Shown here piece after piece: positions 1 through 8,540 of a stretch of DNA of 43,026 nucleotides. The position numbers and the translations under genes are program-made. Numbering within the stretch: position 1 is the first letter of the stretch; each line of letters starts with the position of its first letter. The notes below the pieces were generated by a model. It made no database searches, was not told where the DNA came from, and worked only from the letters and a program-made list of their open reading frames with translations. Source of the stretch: Rhodobacterales bacterium HKCCSP123 (lineage in GTDB: Bacteria > Pseudomonadota > Alphaproteobacteria > Rhodobacterales > Rhodobacteraceae); contig WVSO01000024.1 of NCBI GenBank assembly GCA_015689745.1, forward strand, positions 1 to 43,026, given 5' to 3'.

Positions 1-1413
1 GATCTCGGCCGCCCGCCGGCGCGGACCTTCTGCATCCTGCCCGCCGCCGGTGCGCCCCTGCCGCAGCGCTTCGTGCCGGAGCTCGCTGCCGCGATCGCCC
101 GGCATCACCGCGTCGTCGTCGTGGACGAGGCAGCGTTCCACGCCGCCCTCGGCCAGGGGGCCGACCCGGCCTCGCCCGAGGCGGTGACCTGGCTCAACGA
201 CCGCGAGCGCCAGGCCGAGATCGTGCTCTTCGTCGCCACGCCCGCGGCCGGTGCCTGGTCCTCGGCCGCGGTGCGACAGGCCGACCAGGCCGTCTTCGTC
301 GCCCAGTCGCACGGCTTCGCGCCCCCTTCGGCGCTGGAGCGGATGGCGCTCGGGATGTTGCCCGAAGGGCAGCGGCGCCTCGTTCTGCTGCATCCCCATC
401 GCATGCGGACCGCGTCCGGGACGGCGCGGTGGCTCGAGAGCCGCCCGGTGTTCCTGCACCACCATGTCGCGCTGATGGGCGACGGCGCGGACATGATCCG
501 GCTTGGCCGCTTCCTGGCCGGTCGCGCCGTCGGGCTCGTGCTGTCGGGCGGCGGGGCCTTCGGGGTCTCGCATGTCGGCGTCTGGCGGGCGATGGAAGAG
601 GCCGGACTGCCGATCGACATCGTCGGAGGCACATCGGTCGGCTCGGCGATGGCCGGCGCCATCGCGCTGGGGTTCGCCGCGCCCGAGATCGGCCCGCTGG
701 TCGAGAAGATCTTCGTCAAATCGGGGGCGATGAGCCGCATCACCGTGCCGAAATACGCCTTCCTCGATCACAAGGTGCTCGATGCCGCCTTGCAGGAGCA
801 GGTCGGCGATGCCCTGATCGAAGACCTGTGGCTGCCCTATTTCGCCATCGCCGCCGATCTTTCGTCGATCTCCAAGCGTCTCCTGCGCACCGGTCCGCTG
901 TGGGAGGCCATGCGCGCCTCGGCGGCCATTCCCGGCATCCTGCCGCCCTTCTTCACCTCCGAGGGCGAGATGCTCGTCGATGGCGGCTGCGTCGACAACA
1001 TGCCGTTCCGCGACATGCATGGTCTGAAGACCGGGCCGAATGTCGTGGTCGACGTGCAGAAGAACACGCCCAAGCCGATCTACGTGGATTACGCCAACCT
1101 TCCGGGGCGGATGGAGCTGCTCAGGCGGACGGTGCTGCCCTTCGGCAAGCGCCCGCCACGGGCGCCGGGCGTGGTCTCGACGGTGATGCGCAGCCTGCTG
1201 GTGGGGCAGGGCGCGACGGATACCGGCATGAAGCCCGACGACCTGCATGTGCGGCCGCCGGCGCTGCAGGGGGCCGGGTTCCTCGACTGGACGCAGCACA
1301 AGCTGTTCTTCGAGATGAGCTATCGCCATGCGCAGGACGAGGTCTTCGGCGACCTGTCCACCTCGGAGGACCCGGCAAAGGCGGCCCTGCGCCGGGCGGC
1401 GGGGCTGGGCTAG
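1..1413 (+). CDS. Patatin-like phospholipase family protein (NTE type), 5' end missing
   Basis: The reading frame is open from base 1, so the start lies outside the window; the in-frame GTG at 73 is probably internal. The C-terminal half carries the patatin hydrolase core: the glycine-rich oxyanion loop SGGGAFG (near bases 544-564), the nucleophile elbow GTSVG (near 628-642) with the catalytic serine, and DGG (near 979-987) with the catalytic aspartate of the Ser-Asp dyad. The upstream ~150 residues look like the linker region that in bacterial NTE-family proteins follows a cyclic-nucleotide-binding domain; whether that domain exists here cannot be seen. Expected role is membrane lipid or lysophospholipid hydrolysis at the inner membrane (family knowledge). 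It ends convergently with, and overlaps by 4 bases, the minus-strand membrane protein gene. Confidence 0.88.
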   Translation, partial: DLGRPPARTFCILPAAGAPLPQRFVPELAAAIARHHRVVVVDEAAFHAALGQGADPASPEAVTWLNDRERQAEIVLFVATPAAGAWSSAAVRQADQAVFVAQSHGFAPPSALERMALGMLPEGQRRLVLLHPHRMRTASGTARWLESRPVFLHHHVALMGDGADMIRLGRFLAGRAVGLVLSGGGAFGVSHVGVWRAMEEAGLPIDIVGGTSVGSAMAGAIALGFAAPEIGPLVEKIFVKSGAMSRITVPKYAFLDHKVLDAALQEQVGDALIEDLWLPYFAIAADLSSISKRLLRTGPLWEAMRASAAIPGILPPFFTSEGEMLVDGGCVDNMPFRDMHGLKTGPNVVVDVQKNTPKPIYVDYANLPGRMELLRRTVLPFGKRPPRAPGVVSTVMRSLLVGQGATDTGMKPDDLHVRPPALQGAGFLDWTQHKLFFEMSYRHAQDEVFGDLSTSEDPAKAALRRAAGLG

Positions 1414-1793
1414 GCGAGAAGCGCCAGCGCCCCCGTGCTGCCCGCGAGCACGAGGGCAAGGGGAACACCGTGGCGCCGCTCGGCGGGGCTGCGGCTCGCG
1501 GCGTTGCCGAGCAGGCTGAGGGCGAAGAGCACCGCGAAGGCCCCGAGCGCGGGGCGGATGAGGAGGCCGGGCAGAAGTGCCGGGCCGAACCCCGCCGCCT
1601 GCACCACCACCACGGCCCCGATCAGTGCGAGCGGAACGACGGCAAGGCTCGCCCACCGTTTGCCCGGCGGCAGGCGGCGGTCCGCCCCGCCCCAGGCCAT
1701 GTGCCCGATGGGCAGGCCCGCCGCCAGCAGCCCCTGGAACAGGGCCAGCCAGACGAACCCGGCCAGCCCCGCGTATCCCGCGACCGCGATCAC
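1410..1793 (-). CDS. Small four-helix membrane protein, unknown function
   Basis: This 127-residue protein starts at a GTG that overlaps the TGA of the upstream dehydrogenase gene (GTGA), so translation is probably coupled. It is very hydrophobic, with about four predicted membrane spans near residues 5-25, 50-70, 75-97 and 108-125, and a short charged loop around residues 38-47 (DRRLPPGKR). I do not recognise a family. Coupling to the dehydrogenase suggests it is co-made with it, but no function can be inferred. Its 3' end overlaps the end of the convergent patatin gene by 4 bases, which leaves no room for a terminator. Confidence 0.7.
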   Translation of the reverse strand: MIAVAGYAGLAGFVWLALFQGLLAAGLPIGHMAWGGADRRLPPGKRWASLAVVPLALIGAVVVVQAAGFGPALLPGLLIRPALGAFAVLFALSLLGNAASRSPAERRHGVPLALVLAGSTGALALLA

Positions 1794-4294
1794 CCGTCCT
1801 TGCGGATGACGGCGTTCGTCGGGTCGTAGGGGCTGTCCTCCACGACTTCCGCGTCGAAGAGCTCCCGGAACATCCGCACCTTCAGCTTCTGGCCCACCTC
1901 GGCCAGGTCGGGGCGCACGTAGCCCATGCCGATCGACTTGCCGAAAGCGACCGACCAGCCGCCCGAGGTCAGCCGCCCCACCTTCTCGTCACCGAGGTAC
2001 AGCGCCTCGCGCCCCCAGGGATCGGCATCCGCCGGCCCGTCGATCAGCAGCGTGACGCATTTCGACCGGATGCCCGTCTCCAGCATCGCCTGCTTGCCGG
2101 TGAAGTCCTTTTCCAGATCGACGAAGCGATCCAGCCCCGCCTCCAGCGGCGTCGCGTCCCGGCCCAGCTCCGTGCCGAAGGCGCGATAGCTCTTTTCCTG
2201 CCGCAGCCAGTTCTGCGCCCGCGCGCCCACCAGCTTCATCCCGTGCTTTTCGCCTGCTTCCATCAGCTGATCCCACAGGTAGCGCTGCATCTCTACGGGA
2301 TGGTGCAGCTCCCAGCCCAGCTCGCCCGTGTAGGCCACGCGGATCGCGCGGACGGGGCACATGCCCAACTCGATGTTGCGCATCGACAGCCAGGGGAACC
2401 GCTTGTTGCCGAGCACCGTGTCGGGGTCGGCATCCTTGACGATCTCGCGCAGCACGTCGCGCGATTTCGGCCCGGCGATGGCGAAGACGCCCCATTGCGT
2501 CGTGACATCGTGGATGTCGACATAGCCGCCGCCCGCGGCCATGAAATCCTCGGCCGACTTGAGCAGGTAATCCGCGTCATAGGCCGTCCAGGCCCCAGCC
2601 GAGACGCAGTAATACTCGGTCTCGGCCAGCCGGACGAGCGTGTATTCCGTCCGCGTCGTGCCCGCGCTTGTCAGCGCATAGGTCAGGTTGATCCGGCCGA
2701 CTTTGGGCAGCTTGTTGCAGGTGAAGGCGTCAAGGAACGCCGTCGCCCCCGGCCCGCGGACGAGGTGCTTGGTGAAGGCGGTCGCGTCGATCAGCCCCAC
2801 ACCGTTGCGGATCGCCTCGGCCTCTGCCTTGGCATGGTCCCACCAGCCGCCGCGGCGGAAGCTGCGCGCGTCATGGTCGAAGGTTTCGGGCGCATCGGTC
2901 GGCCCGTAGTAATTCGGCCGCTCCCAGCCGTTCACCTGCCCGAACTGCGCCCCGAGCGCCTTCTGCCGGTCGTAGACGGGGGCGGTGCGCAGCGGGCGGC
3001 AGGCCTCGCGCTCTTCGTCGGGGTGGTGAAGGATGAAGACGTGTTCGTAGCATTCCTCGTTCTTGCGCGCGGCATACTCGGTCGTCATCCAGCCGCCGTA
3101 ACGCTTGGGGTCGAGGGCGGCCATGTCGATCTCGGCCTCTCCCTCGACTATCATCTGCGCGAGGTAGTAGCCGGTGCCGCCCGCCGCGGTGATCCCGAAG
3201 GAGAAGCCTTCGGCCAGCCACATGTTGCGCAGGCCCGGCGCGGGGCCGACCAGCGGGTTGCCGTCGGGGGTGTAGCAGATCGGGCCGTTGAAATCGTCCT
3301 TGAGCCCCACCGTCTCGGACGAGGGGATGCGGTGGATCATGGACATGTATTCCTCCTCGATCCGCTCGAGGTCGAGCGGGAAGAGGTCGGCGCGGAAACT
3401 GTCGGGGACGTCGTAGAGGAACCGCGCGGGCGCATTGCGCTCGTAGGGGCCGAGGATCCAGCCCTTGCGCTCCTCGCGGACATACCACTTGGCATCCGCG
3501 TCGCGCAGGACCGGGTGTTCGGGGTTGCCGGCCGCGCGCCACTCGGCCAGCGCCGGGTCGGGCTCGGTCACGATATACTGGTGCTCGACCGGGATCGCGG
3601 GGATTTTGATGCCCAGAAGACGCGCGGTGCGCTGGGCGTGGTTGCCGGTGGCGGTCACCACATGCTCGGCCGTGATGACGGCGGTTTCCTCGGAGGGGAC
3701 AAGGTTGCCGCCTTTCTCCACCATCCTGGTGACGGTCACGCGCCACTCGGACCCGGTCCATTCGTAGCCGTCGACCTGCCATTTCCGCTCGATCACGACA
3801 CCGCGCTGCCGCGCGCCCTTGGCCATCGCCATGGTGACGTCGGCGGGGTTTATGTAGCCGTCGGTGGGGTGATAGATCGCGCCCTTCAGGTCCTCGGTGC
3901 GGACAAGCGGCCAACGCTCCTTGATCTGGGCGGGGGTCAGCCATTCGTGGGGGATGCCCACCGTCTCGGCGGTCGAGGCGTAGAGCATGTATTCATCCAT
4001 GCGCGCATCGGTCTGCGCCATGCGCAGGTTGCCCACCACGGCGAAACCCGCGTTCAGGCCGGTCTCCTCCTCCAGGGTCTTGTAGAACCTGACCGAGTAG
4101 TCGTGGATGTGGCTTGTGGCGTAGCCCATGTTGAACAGCGGCAGAAGCCCCGCGGCATGCCAGGTCGAGCCGGAGGTCAGCTCGTCGCGCTCCAGCAGCA
4201 TGACATCCTCCCAGCCCGCGCGGGCGAGGTGGTAGGCGATCGAGGTGCCGACGGCACCGCCGCCGACGACAAGGGCTTTGACATGGGTCTTCAT
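1790..4294 (-). CDS. FAD-dependent dehydrogenase with C-terminal GcvT domain (dimethylglycine/sarcosine dehydrogenase family)
   Basis: This 834-residue protein is full length for the family. Residues 1 to about 410 form a DAO-type FAD domain: Rossmann motif VVGGGAVGTSIAYHLARAG (9-27), then STWHAAGLLP (43-52), where the histidine corresponds to the residue that binds flavin covalently in mitochondrial dimethylglycine and sarcosine dehydrogenases (family knowledge). The rest is an aminomethyltransferase (GcvT) fold that passes the one-carbon unit to tetrahydrofolate. The likely reaction is oxidative demethylation of an N-methylated glycine or similar methylamine; the exact substrate cannot be read, since Roseobacters carry several paralogues. 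The ATG at 4294 is followed directly by the FAD motif at the expected spacing. No terminator separates it from the downstream small membrane protein gene. Confidence 0.85.
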   Translation of the reverse strand: MKTHVKALVVGGGAVGTSIAYHLARAGWEDVMLLERDELTSGSTWHAAGLLPLFNMGYATSHIHDYSVRFYKTLEEETGLNAGFAVVGNLRMAQTDARMDEYMLYASTAETVGIPHEWLTPAQIKERWPLVRTEDLKGAIYHPTDGYINPADVTMAMAKGARQRGVVIERKWQVDGYEWTGSEWRVTVTRMVEKGGNLVPSEETAVITAEHVVTATGNHAQRTARLLGIKIPAIPVEHQYIVTEPDPALAEWRAAGNPEHPVLRDADAKWYVREERKGWILGPYERNAPARFLYDVPDSFRADLFPLDLERIEEEYMSMIHRIPSSETVGLKDDFNGPICYTPDGNPLVGPAPGLRNMWLAEGFSFGITAAGGTGYYLAQMIVEGEAEIDMAALDPKRYGGWMTTEYAARKNEECYEHVFILHHPDEEREACRPLRTAPVYDRQKALGAQFGQVNGWERPNYYGPTDAPETFDHDARSFRRGGWWDHAKAEAEAIRNGVGLIDATAFTKHLVRGPGATAFLDAFTCNKLPKVGRINLTYALTSAGTTRTEYTLVRLAETEYYCVSAGAWTAYDADYLLKSAEDFMAAGGGYVDIHDVTTQWGVFAIAGPKSRDVLREIVKDADPDTVLGNKRFPWLSMRNIELGMCPVRAIRVAYTGELGWELHHPVEMQRYLWDQLMEAGEKHGMKLVGARAQNWLRQEKSYRAFGTELGRDATPLEAGLDRFVDLEKDFTGKQAMLETGIRSKCVTLLIDGPADADPWGREALYLGDEKVGRLTSGGWSVAFGKSIGMGYVRPDLAEVGQKLKVRMFRELFDAEVVEDSPYDPTNAVIRKDG

Positions 4295-4425
4295 GGGCGT
4301 GCGGGTCCTTCGCGGGCGCGTGTGGGCAGAATCCTGACCCTACCTGCCCGAGCCGCGCAAGCCGCGCCTCGCCCACCCGACCCTAAATCGCGCGAAAGCG
4401 ACAAGCGCGAACCGCCCCCCATTTT

Positions 4426-4590
4426 CCGTTTCGAAAATGTCCCGGGGGAGTCGCGTCGGTCGCCGTTGGAAGCGCCGTTGGTCCGGGCGACAATGGCGAC
4501 AGGGGCAGAGCCCCCGGGTCTTCGCAGGAAGATGTCCCCGCGCCGCGTCAGCGGCGCGCCCCCGCCCTCCGAATTTTCCATGAAAATTCG
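4426..4590. repeat. Mosaic palindromic intergenic repeat, copy 1
   Basis: The 355-base gap between the dehydrogenase and the BMP gene holds stacked short palindromes. Bases 4426-4455 match 21075-21104 at 29 of 30 positions (core TTTCGAAAATGTCCCGGGGG). Then come GGGGCAGAGCCCC (from 4502), TCTTC-GCAG-GAAGA (4519-4532), GCGCCGC-GTCA-GCGGCGC (4540-4557) and CGAATTTTC-CAT-GAAAATTCG (4570-4590). Two modules recur on the plus strand near 21.1 kb, and two recur near 34.7 kb. Bases 4295-4425 show nothing else I can name. Confidence 0.75.
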
Positions 4591-4602
4591 CCCTGCACCG
4601 AA

Positions 4603-4629
4603 AAAGGCCCGCCACGCGGGCGGGCCTTT
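4603..4629 (-). terminator. Rho-independent terminator at the end of the xdh/purine-transport operon
   Basis: A perfect 11-bp stem (AAAGGCCCGCC / GGCGGGCCTTT) with the 5-base loop ACGCG lies 20 bases past the BMP gene stop. In minus-strand reading the stem ends in TTT followed by TT, a short uridine tail. The A/T arms make it usable in either direction. Confidence 0.8.
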
Positions 4630-4649
4630 CCGGTGCCGTGCCGACAGGT

Positions 4650-5726
4650 TCAGTTCGGGATCTCGCCCGTCATCCCCTCGACGTAGAAGTTCATGCCGGC
4701 CAGCGTGCCGTCATCCGCGATCTCGCCCTCGGCGAGCCAGGCCGTGCCGTCCTGGCGGTTGATCGGGCCGGTGAACGGGTGGTACTCGCCCGCCGCCATC
4801 GCGTCGATCATGGCCTGGGCGCTGGCGCGCAGCTCGGCCGGGATCGCGTCGGTCATCTCGCCGATCACGACCATGCCGGTGTCGATGCCTTCCCAGGTGT
4901 CGGCCTGTTCCCAGGTGCCTTCCATCGCCTCGCCGACGCGGCGGATGTAGTAGGGGGCCCAGTTGTCGATGATCGAGGCGACCCGCGGGAGCGGCGCGAA
5001 CTGGATCATGTCCGAGGCCTGGCCGAAGCTGATGATGCCTGCTTCCTGCGCGACGGCCTGCGGTGCGGTCGAGTCGGTGTGCTGCATGATCACGTCGGCG
5101 CCCGCATCGATCAGCGCCTGCGCCGCATCGGCTTCCACCGCCGGGTCGAACCAGGTGTAGGCCCAGACCACGCGGAACTCGACATCGGGGTTCACCTCGC
5201 GCGCGTGCAGGAAGGCCGAGTTGATGCCGCGGATCACTTCCGGGATCGGGTAGGAGGCGATGTAGCCCACGATGTTGCTCTCGGTCATCTGGCCCGCGAT
5301 ATGGCCCAGGACCGCACGGCCCTCGTAGAAGCGCGCCGAGTAGGTCGAGACATTCGGATGCTCGCGCAGGTAGCCCGTGGCGTGCTCGAAATAGACGTCG
5401 GGGAAGTTGCCCGCGACGGCGTTCGTCGCCTCGCCGTAGCCGAAGGAGGTGGTGAAGACCATGTCCGCGCCGTTCAGGATCATCTGGGTCATGACGCGCT
5501 CGGCATCCGGGCCCTCGGGCACGTTCTCGACGAAGACGGTATCGACCGCGTCGCCGAAATGCTCTTCCACGGCAAGGCGGCCCTGGTCATGCTCGTAGGT
5601 CCAGCCGTAGTCGCCGGGCGTGCCGATGTAGACGAAGCCGACGGTGAAGGGGTCCTGCGCCGCGGCGGGCAGGGCAAGGCCTGCGGCAAGCGCCGCGGAG
5701 GCCAGGAGTCTGGGCAGCAGTTTCAT
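4650..5726 (-). CDS. BMP-family ABC transporter substrate-binding protein
   Basis: This 358-residue protein begins with a Sec signal peptide (MKLLPRLLASAALAAGLALP, cleavage after AAAQ near residue 24). There is no lipobox cysteine, so it should be a free periplasmic protein rather than a lipoprotein. The mature start FTVGFVYIGTPGDYGWTYEH is the classic BMP/Med family opening, whose members bind purine nucleosides (family knowledge). An AGAGAGG ribosome-binding site precedes the ATG. It is the last gene of the minus-strand cluster that also encodes two permeases, the ATPase and xanthine dehydrogenase, so the ligand is most likely a purine base or nucleoside. The order is unusual: a potassium channel gene, ending 3 bases upstream, separates it from the permeases. 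Confidence 0.9.
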   Translation of the reverse strand: MKLLPRLLASAALAAGLALPAAAQDPFTVGFVYIGTPGDYGWTYEHDQGRLAVEEHFGDAVDTVFVENVPEGPDAERVMTQMILNGADMVFTTSFGYGEATNAVAGNFPDVYFEHATGYLREHPNVSTYSARFYEGRAVLGHIAGQMTESNIVGYIASYPIPEVIRGINSAFLHAREVNPDVEFRVVWAYTWFDPAVEADAAQALIDAGADVIMQHTDSTAPQAVAQEAGIISFGQASDMIQFAPLPRVASIIDNWAPYYIRRVGEAMEGTWEQADTWEGIDTGMVVIGEMTDAIPAELRASAQAMIDAMAAGEYHPFTGPINRQDGTAWLAEGEIADDGTLAGMNFYVEGMTGEIPN

Positions 5727-5729
5727 GTC

Positions 5730-6524
5730 TTAATCCTCTCTGTTGGATGGGGTGGTAGCCGTCTGCGCGCCCGTCCGTCCGGCGCGCTTGTCTGGGTCGG
5801 GGTCGATCGGTTCGGGCTCCGGCGTCTCGTGGCCCGCCTCGGCCAGCGCCGCCGTGATCAGGCCCGCGGGCACGGCGATGACGCCGATCCCGATCAGCAG
5901 GATCACCCCGGTGAAGACGCGTCCCCCCGTCGTCACCGGGTAGACATCGCCATAGCCGACCGTGGTCAGCGTGGCGACCGCCCACCACAGGCTTTCGGGG
6001 ATCGAGCCGAACGCCTCGGGCTGGGCGACGTGTTCGAAATGATAGATGCCGACCGCCGCGAGGTAGAGCGCGACACAGGCGATGAAGAGGAAGATCAGGA
6101 ACTCCGCCTTCACCCGGTCGATCGCCCGGGCGATCCGGTCGAGCGCGCGGTTCGCCTTGAAGAGCTTGAGGATCCGCAACAGGCGCAGAAGCCGCAGGGT
6201 CCTGACCGTGGTGAGGTCGGGGAAGAGGAACAGCACCGCCGGAACGACAGCGATGAAGTCGATGATCCCCCAGAAGCTGAAGGCATAGCGCAGGGGCTGC
6301 GCCGAGCAGGTCAGCCGCAGGACGTATTCCACGCAGAAGGCCGCGAGGATGAAGGTCTCCACCCCGCGCAGCGCGCTCCGCGCCGTTTCGGACAGGTCCG
6401 GCATGGTCTCGAGCGCGATCACGATGGCCGAGGCGACGATCAGGCCGTAGATCGCCAGCGCCACGCCGCGCCCCACGCGCGGGTGCGTGCCGTCGAGGAT
6501 CTCGATGACGTCGTCGCGGCGCAT
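5730..6524 (-). CDS. Six-helix voltage-gated-type potassium channel (ion transporter)
   Basis: This 264-residue protein has the layout of a KvAP/Kch-type channel subunit. Helices S1 (about 21-40), S2 (55-71), S3 (82-101), S5 (141-163) and S6 (202-228) flank an S4 segment (106-123, RTLRLLRLLRILKLFK) with arginine at nearly every third position, and a pore loop with the potassium filter TTVGYGD (187-193). The C-terminus is short and acidic with no ligand-binding domain. The ATG has a G-rich site 5 bases upstream. It sits 10 bases after the second permease and 3 bases before the BMP gene, so it is almost certainly co-transcribed with the purine transporter. Channel identity is firm; its role in this operon is unknown. 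Confidence 0.88.
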   Translation of the reverse strand: MRRDDVIEILDGTHPRVGRGVALAIYGLIVASAIVIALETMPDLSETARSALRGVETFILAAFCVEYVLRLTCSAQPLRYAFSFWGIIDFIAVVPAVLFLFPDLTTVRTLRLLRLLRILKLFKANRALDRIARAIDRVKAEFLIFLFIACVALYLAAVGIYHFEHVAQPEAFGSIPESLWWAVATLTTVGYGDVYPVTTGGRVFTGVILLIGIGVIAVPAGLITAALAEAGHETPEPEPIDPDPDKRAGRTGAQTATTPSNRED

Positions 6525-6534
6525 CGATCCCCCC

Positions 6535-7458
6535 TCAGCTCGACGCGTGGAAGACGCGGCCGAGCGCCGCGGGTGCGTTCAGCGCCGCGCGCGTCCTGTC
6601 GGAGGACATGAGCACGAGAACGATGATCGTCACGAGGTAGGGCGAGGCATCGAGCAGCGCGACCGGCACACCGATCTCGGCGGCCTGCAGACGCAGCTGC
6701 AAGGCCGCGATGCCACCGAAGAGCCAGGCCCCGAGAAGCACGCGCCCCGGTTTCCACGATGCGAAGACGACCAGCGCCAGCGCGATCCAGCCCGCGCCCG
6801 CGGTCATCCCCTCGATCCAGTTCTCGACGCGCACCACCGACAGGAACGCCCCTCCCAGCCCCGCGCAGGCGCCGCCGAACAGGATGGCGAGAATGCGGAT
6901 GCGCACCACCTTGTAGCCGAGCGCATGGGCCGCGTCGTGGCTTTCGCCCACCGCGCGGATGATCAGCCCCGTCCGCGTCCGCGTCAGCACCAGCCAGACC
7001 GCGGCGACCAGTGCGACGGCAAGGTAGGTGACGAGGTCATGGGAAAACAGGATCGGCCCGATCACCTCGATCTCGCGGATCGCCTCGGGGAAGGGCTTGG
7101 CGACATCGGGAACGGGCTGGCCCGGGTAGGCCACGCCCAGAAGTGCGGCAAGCCCCAGCCCGAAGAGCGTGAGCGCAAGGCCCGACGCGACCTGGTTCGC
7201 CATCAGGAACTGCGTGAGCACGGCGAAGATCAGCGACAGCGCAGCCCCTCCCGCCATGCCCGCGAGGAAGGCGAGGGTCGGTGACCCGGTCTCGTGCGCG
7301 GCGATGAAGCCGCAGACCGCGCCCATGATCATCATGCCCTCGACGCCGAGGTTCAGGACGCCGGATTTCTCGACGACCAGCTCGCCGATGGCGGCCAGCA
7401 GGACCGGGGTGGAGACCGTGACCAGCGCGACGATCAGGGTGACGGGGTCGATGATCAT
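6535..7458 (-). CDS. ABC transporter permease (BMP/nucleoside-type, second subunit)
   Basis: This 307-residue multi-span membrane protein of the BPD_transp_2 (branched-chain amino acid/ribose type) fold matches the second permease of BMP-type nucleoside importers. The segment GELVVEKSGVLNLGVEGMM near the N-terminus is a hallmark of this subunit. The chosen ATG (MIIDPVTLIV) overlaps the stop of the preceding permease (ATGA), and this fits the family start much better than longer in-frame extensions. It forms the membrane pore with the gene upstream, powered by the ATPase at 8537-10063. Confidence 0.9.
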   Translation of the reverse strand: MIIDPVTLIVALVTVSTPVLLAAIGELVVEKSGVLNLGVEGMMIMGAVCGFIAAHETGSPTLAFLAGMAGGAALSLIFAVLTQFLMANQVASGLALTLFGLGLAALLGVAYPGQPVPDVAKPFPEAIREIEVIGPILFSHDLVTYLAVALVAAVWLVLTRTRTGLIIRAVGESHDAAHALGYKVVRIRILAILFGGACAGLGGAFLSVVRVENWIEGMTAGAGWIALALVVFASWKPGRVLLGAWLFGGIAALQLRLQAAEIGVPVALLDASPYLVTIIVLVLMSSDRTRAALNAPAALGRVFHASS

Positions 7459-8540
7459 GCGGCGGCCTCCCGTCCCCATTTGACGCGGTAGTTGGCCAGC
7501 ACGTCGAGGGCGAGCAGGAAGAACAGCAGCATCCCCTGGAAGGCCTGGATCGAGGGCGCGGGCAGTCCCAGCATTAGCTGTGCCAGCTCCCCGCCGATGA
7601 AGGTCAGCGCCATGAGCATCCCCGCCAGCAGGATGCCGATGGGGTTCAGACGCCCGAGGAAGGCCACGATGATCGCGGTGAAGCCGTAGCCCACGTTGAA
7701 GTCGATGGTGATCTGACCCGCGGGTCCCGAGACTTCGAACAGGCCCGCGGCCCCTGCCAGCGCGCCCGAGGCGCCCATGCACAGAAGCACCAGCCGCGCC
7801 GGGCTGACGCCGCCGAAGCGCGCCGCGCGCGGGGCCTGGCCCGCCAGCTTGATCTGGTAACCGAGGATGTGGCGGTTCATCAGGACGTAGGCCGCGATCA
7901 CCGCTATGAATGCGGCGAGCACGCCCCAGTGCATCCCCGTGCCGTCGATCAGTTCGGGGTTGTTCGTGCCCGGATGCCGCGAGAGGTTCCGGCTGCCCGG
8001 AAAGCCCGAGCCCTCGGGGTTGCGCAGCCAGCCCGTCGCGGCCGAGGCCAGCATCGCCTCGGCGACATAGACCAGCAGCAGCGACACGAGGATTTCATTG
8101 GTCCGCGCGTAGACCTTCAGAAGCGCCGGGATCATCGACCAGAGAAACCCGCCCAACAGCCCCGCCAGCACCATGCCGGGGAAGATCAGCGGGCTTTCGG
8201 ACGGGTAGAAGGCCAGTCCGAAACCCGCGCCGCAGATCGCGCCGACGATGTATTGCCCCTCGGCCCCGATGTTCCAGATCCCCGCGCGGAAGCCCAGCGA
8301 AAGCCCGATCGCGATCAGGATCAGCGGCCCCGCCTTCACCAGCAGCTGCGGGCGCGAGTAGCTGGCGAAGCGCTCGCTGAAGAGCGGGTCCCAGAAGATG
8401 ATGCGGATCGCCTCGAGCGGGTCCGAGCCGAGAGCCGCGAACATCACGCCGCCCGCGATCATGGTCAGCACCACGGCCAGGATCGGCCCCCCGATCACCC
8501 AGCCCTGCGAAGGCTGCGGCCGTTTCTCGAGGCGGATCAT
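7455..8540 (-). CDS. ABC transporter permease (BMP/nucleoside-type, first subunit)
   Basis: This 361-residue protein has a cytoplasmic N-terminus followed by about eight to ten hydrophobic spans. The motif FRAGIWNIGAEGQYIVGAI near residues 84-102 is characteristic of the first permease of BMP-type importers (the partner has the related VLNLGVEG). The start ATG overlaps the ATPase stop by 4 bases (ATGA) and its own stop overlaps the next permease in the same way. Within the operon it should pair one-to-one with the second permease to carry purine nucleosides or bases across the inner membrane. Confidence 0.9.
   Translation of the reverse strand: MIRLEKRPQPSQGWVIGGPILAVVLTMIAGGVMFAALGSDPLEAIRIIFWDPLFSERFASYSRPQLLVKAGPLILIAIGLSLGFRAGIWNIGAEGQYIVGAICGAGFGLAFYPSESPLIFPGMVLAGLLGGFLWSMIPALLKVYARTNEILVSLLLVYVAEAMLASAATGWLRNPEGSGFPGSRNLSRHPGTNNPELIDGTGMHWGVLAAFIAVIAAYVLMNRHILGYQIKLAGQAPRAARFGGVSPARLVLLCMGASGALAGAAGLFEVSGPAGQITIDFNVGYGFTAIIVAFLGRLNPIGILLAGMLMALTFIGGELAQLMLGLPAPSIQAFQGMLLFFLLALDVLANYRVKWGREAAA

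Noticed and set aside
1577-4762. A 1061-codon open frame on plus across the dehydrogenase gene
   Set aside because: It is antisense to the well-supported FAD/GcvT gene and has the low-complexity Arg/Pro/His composition typical of GC-rich shadow frames.
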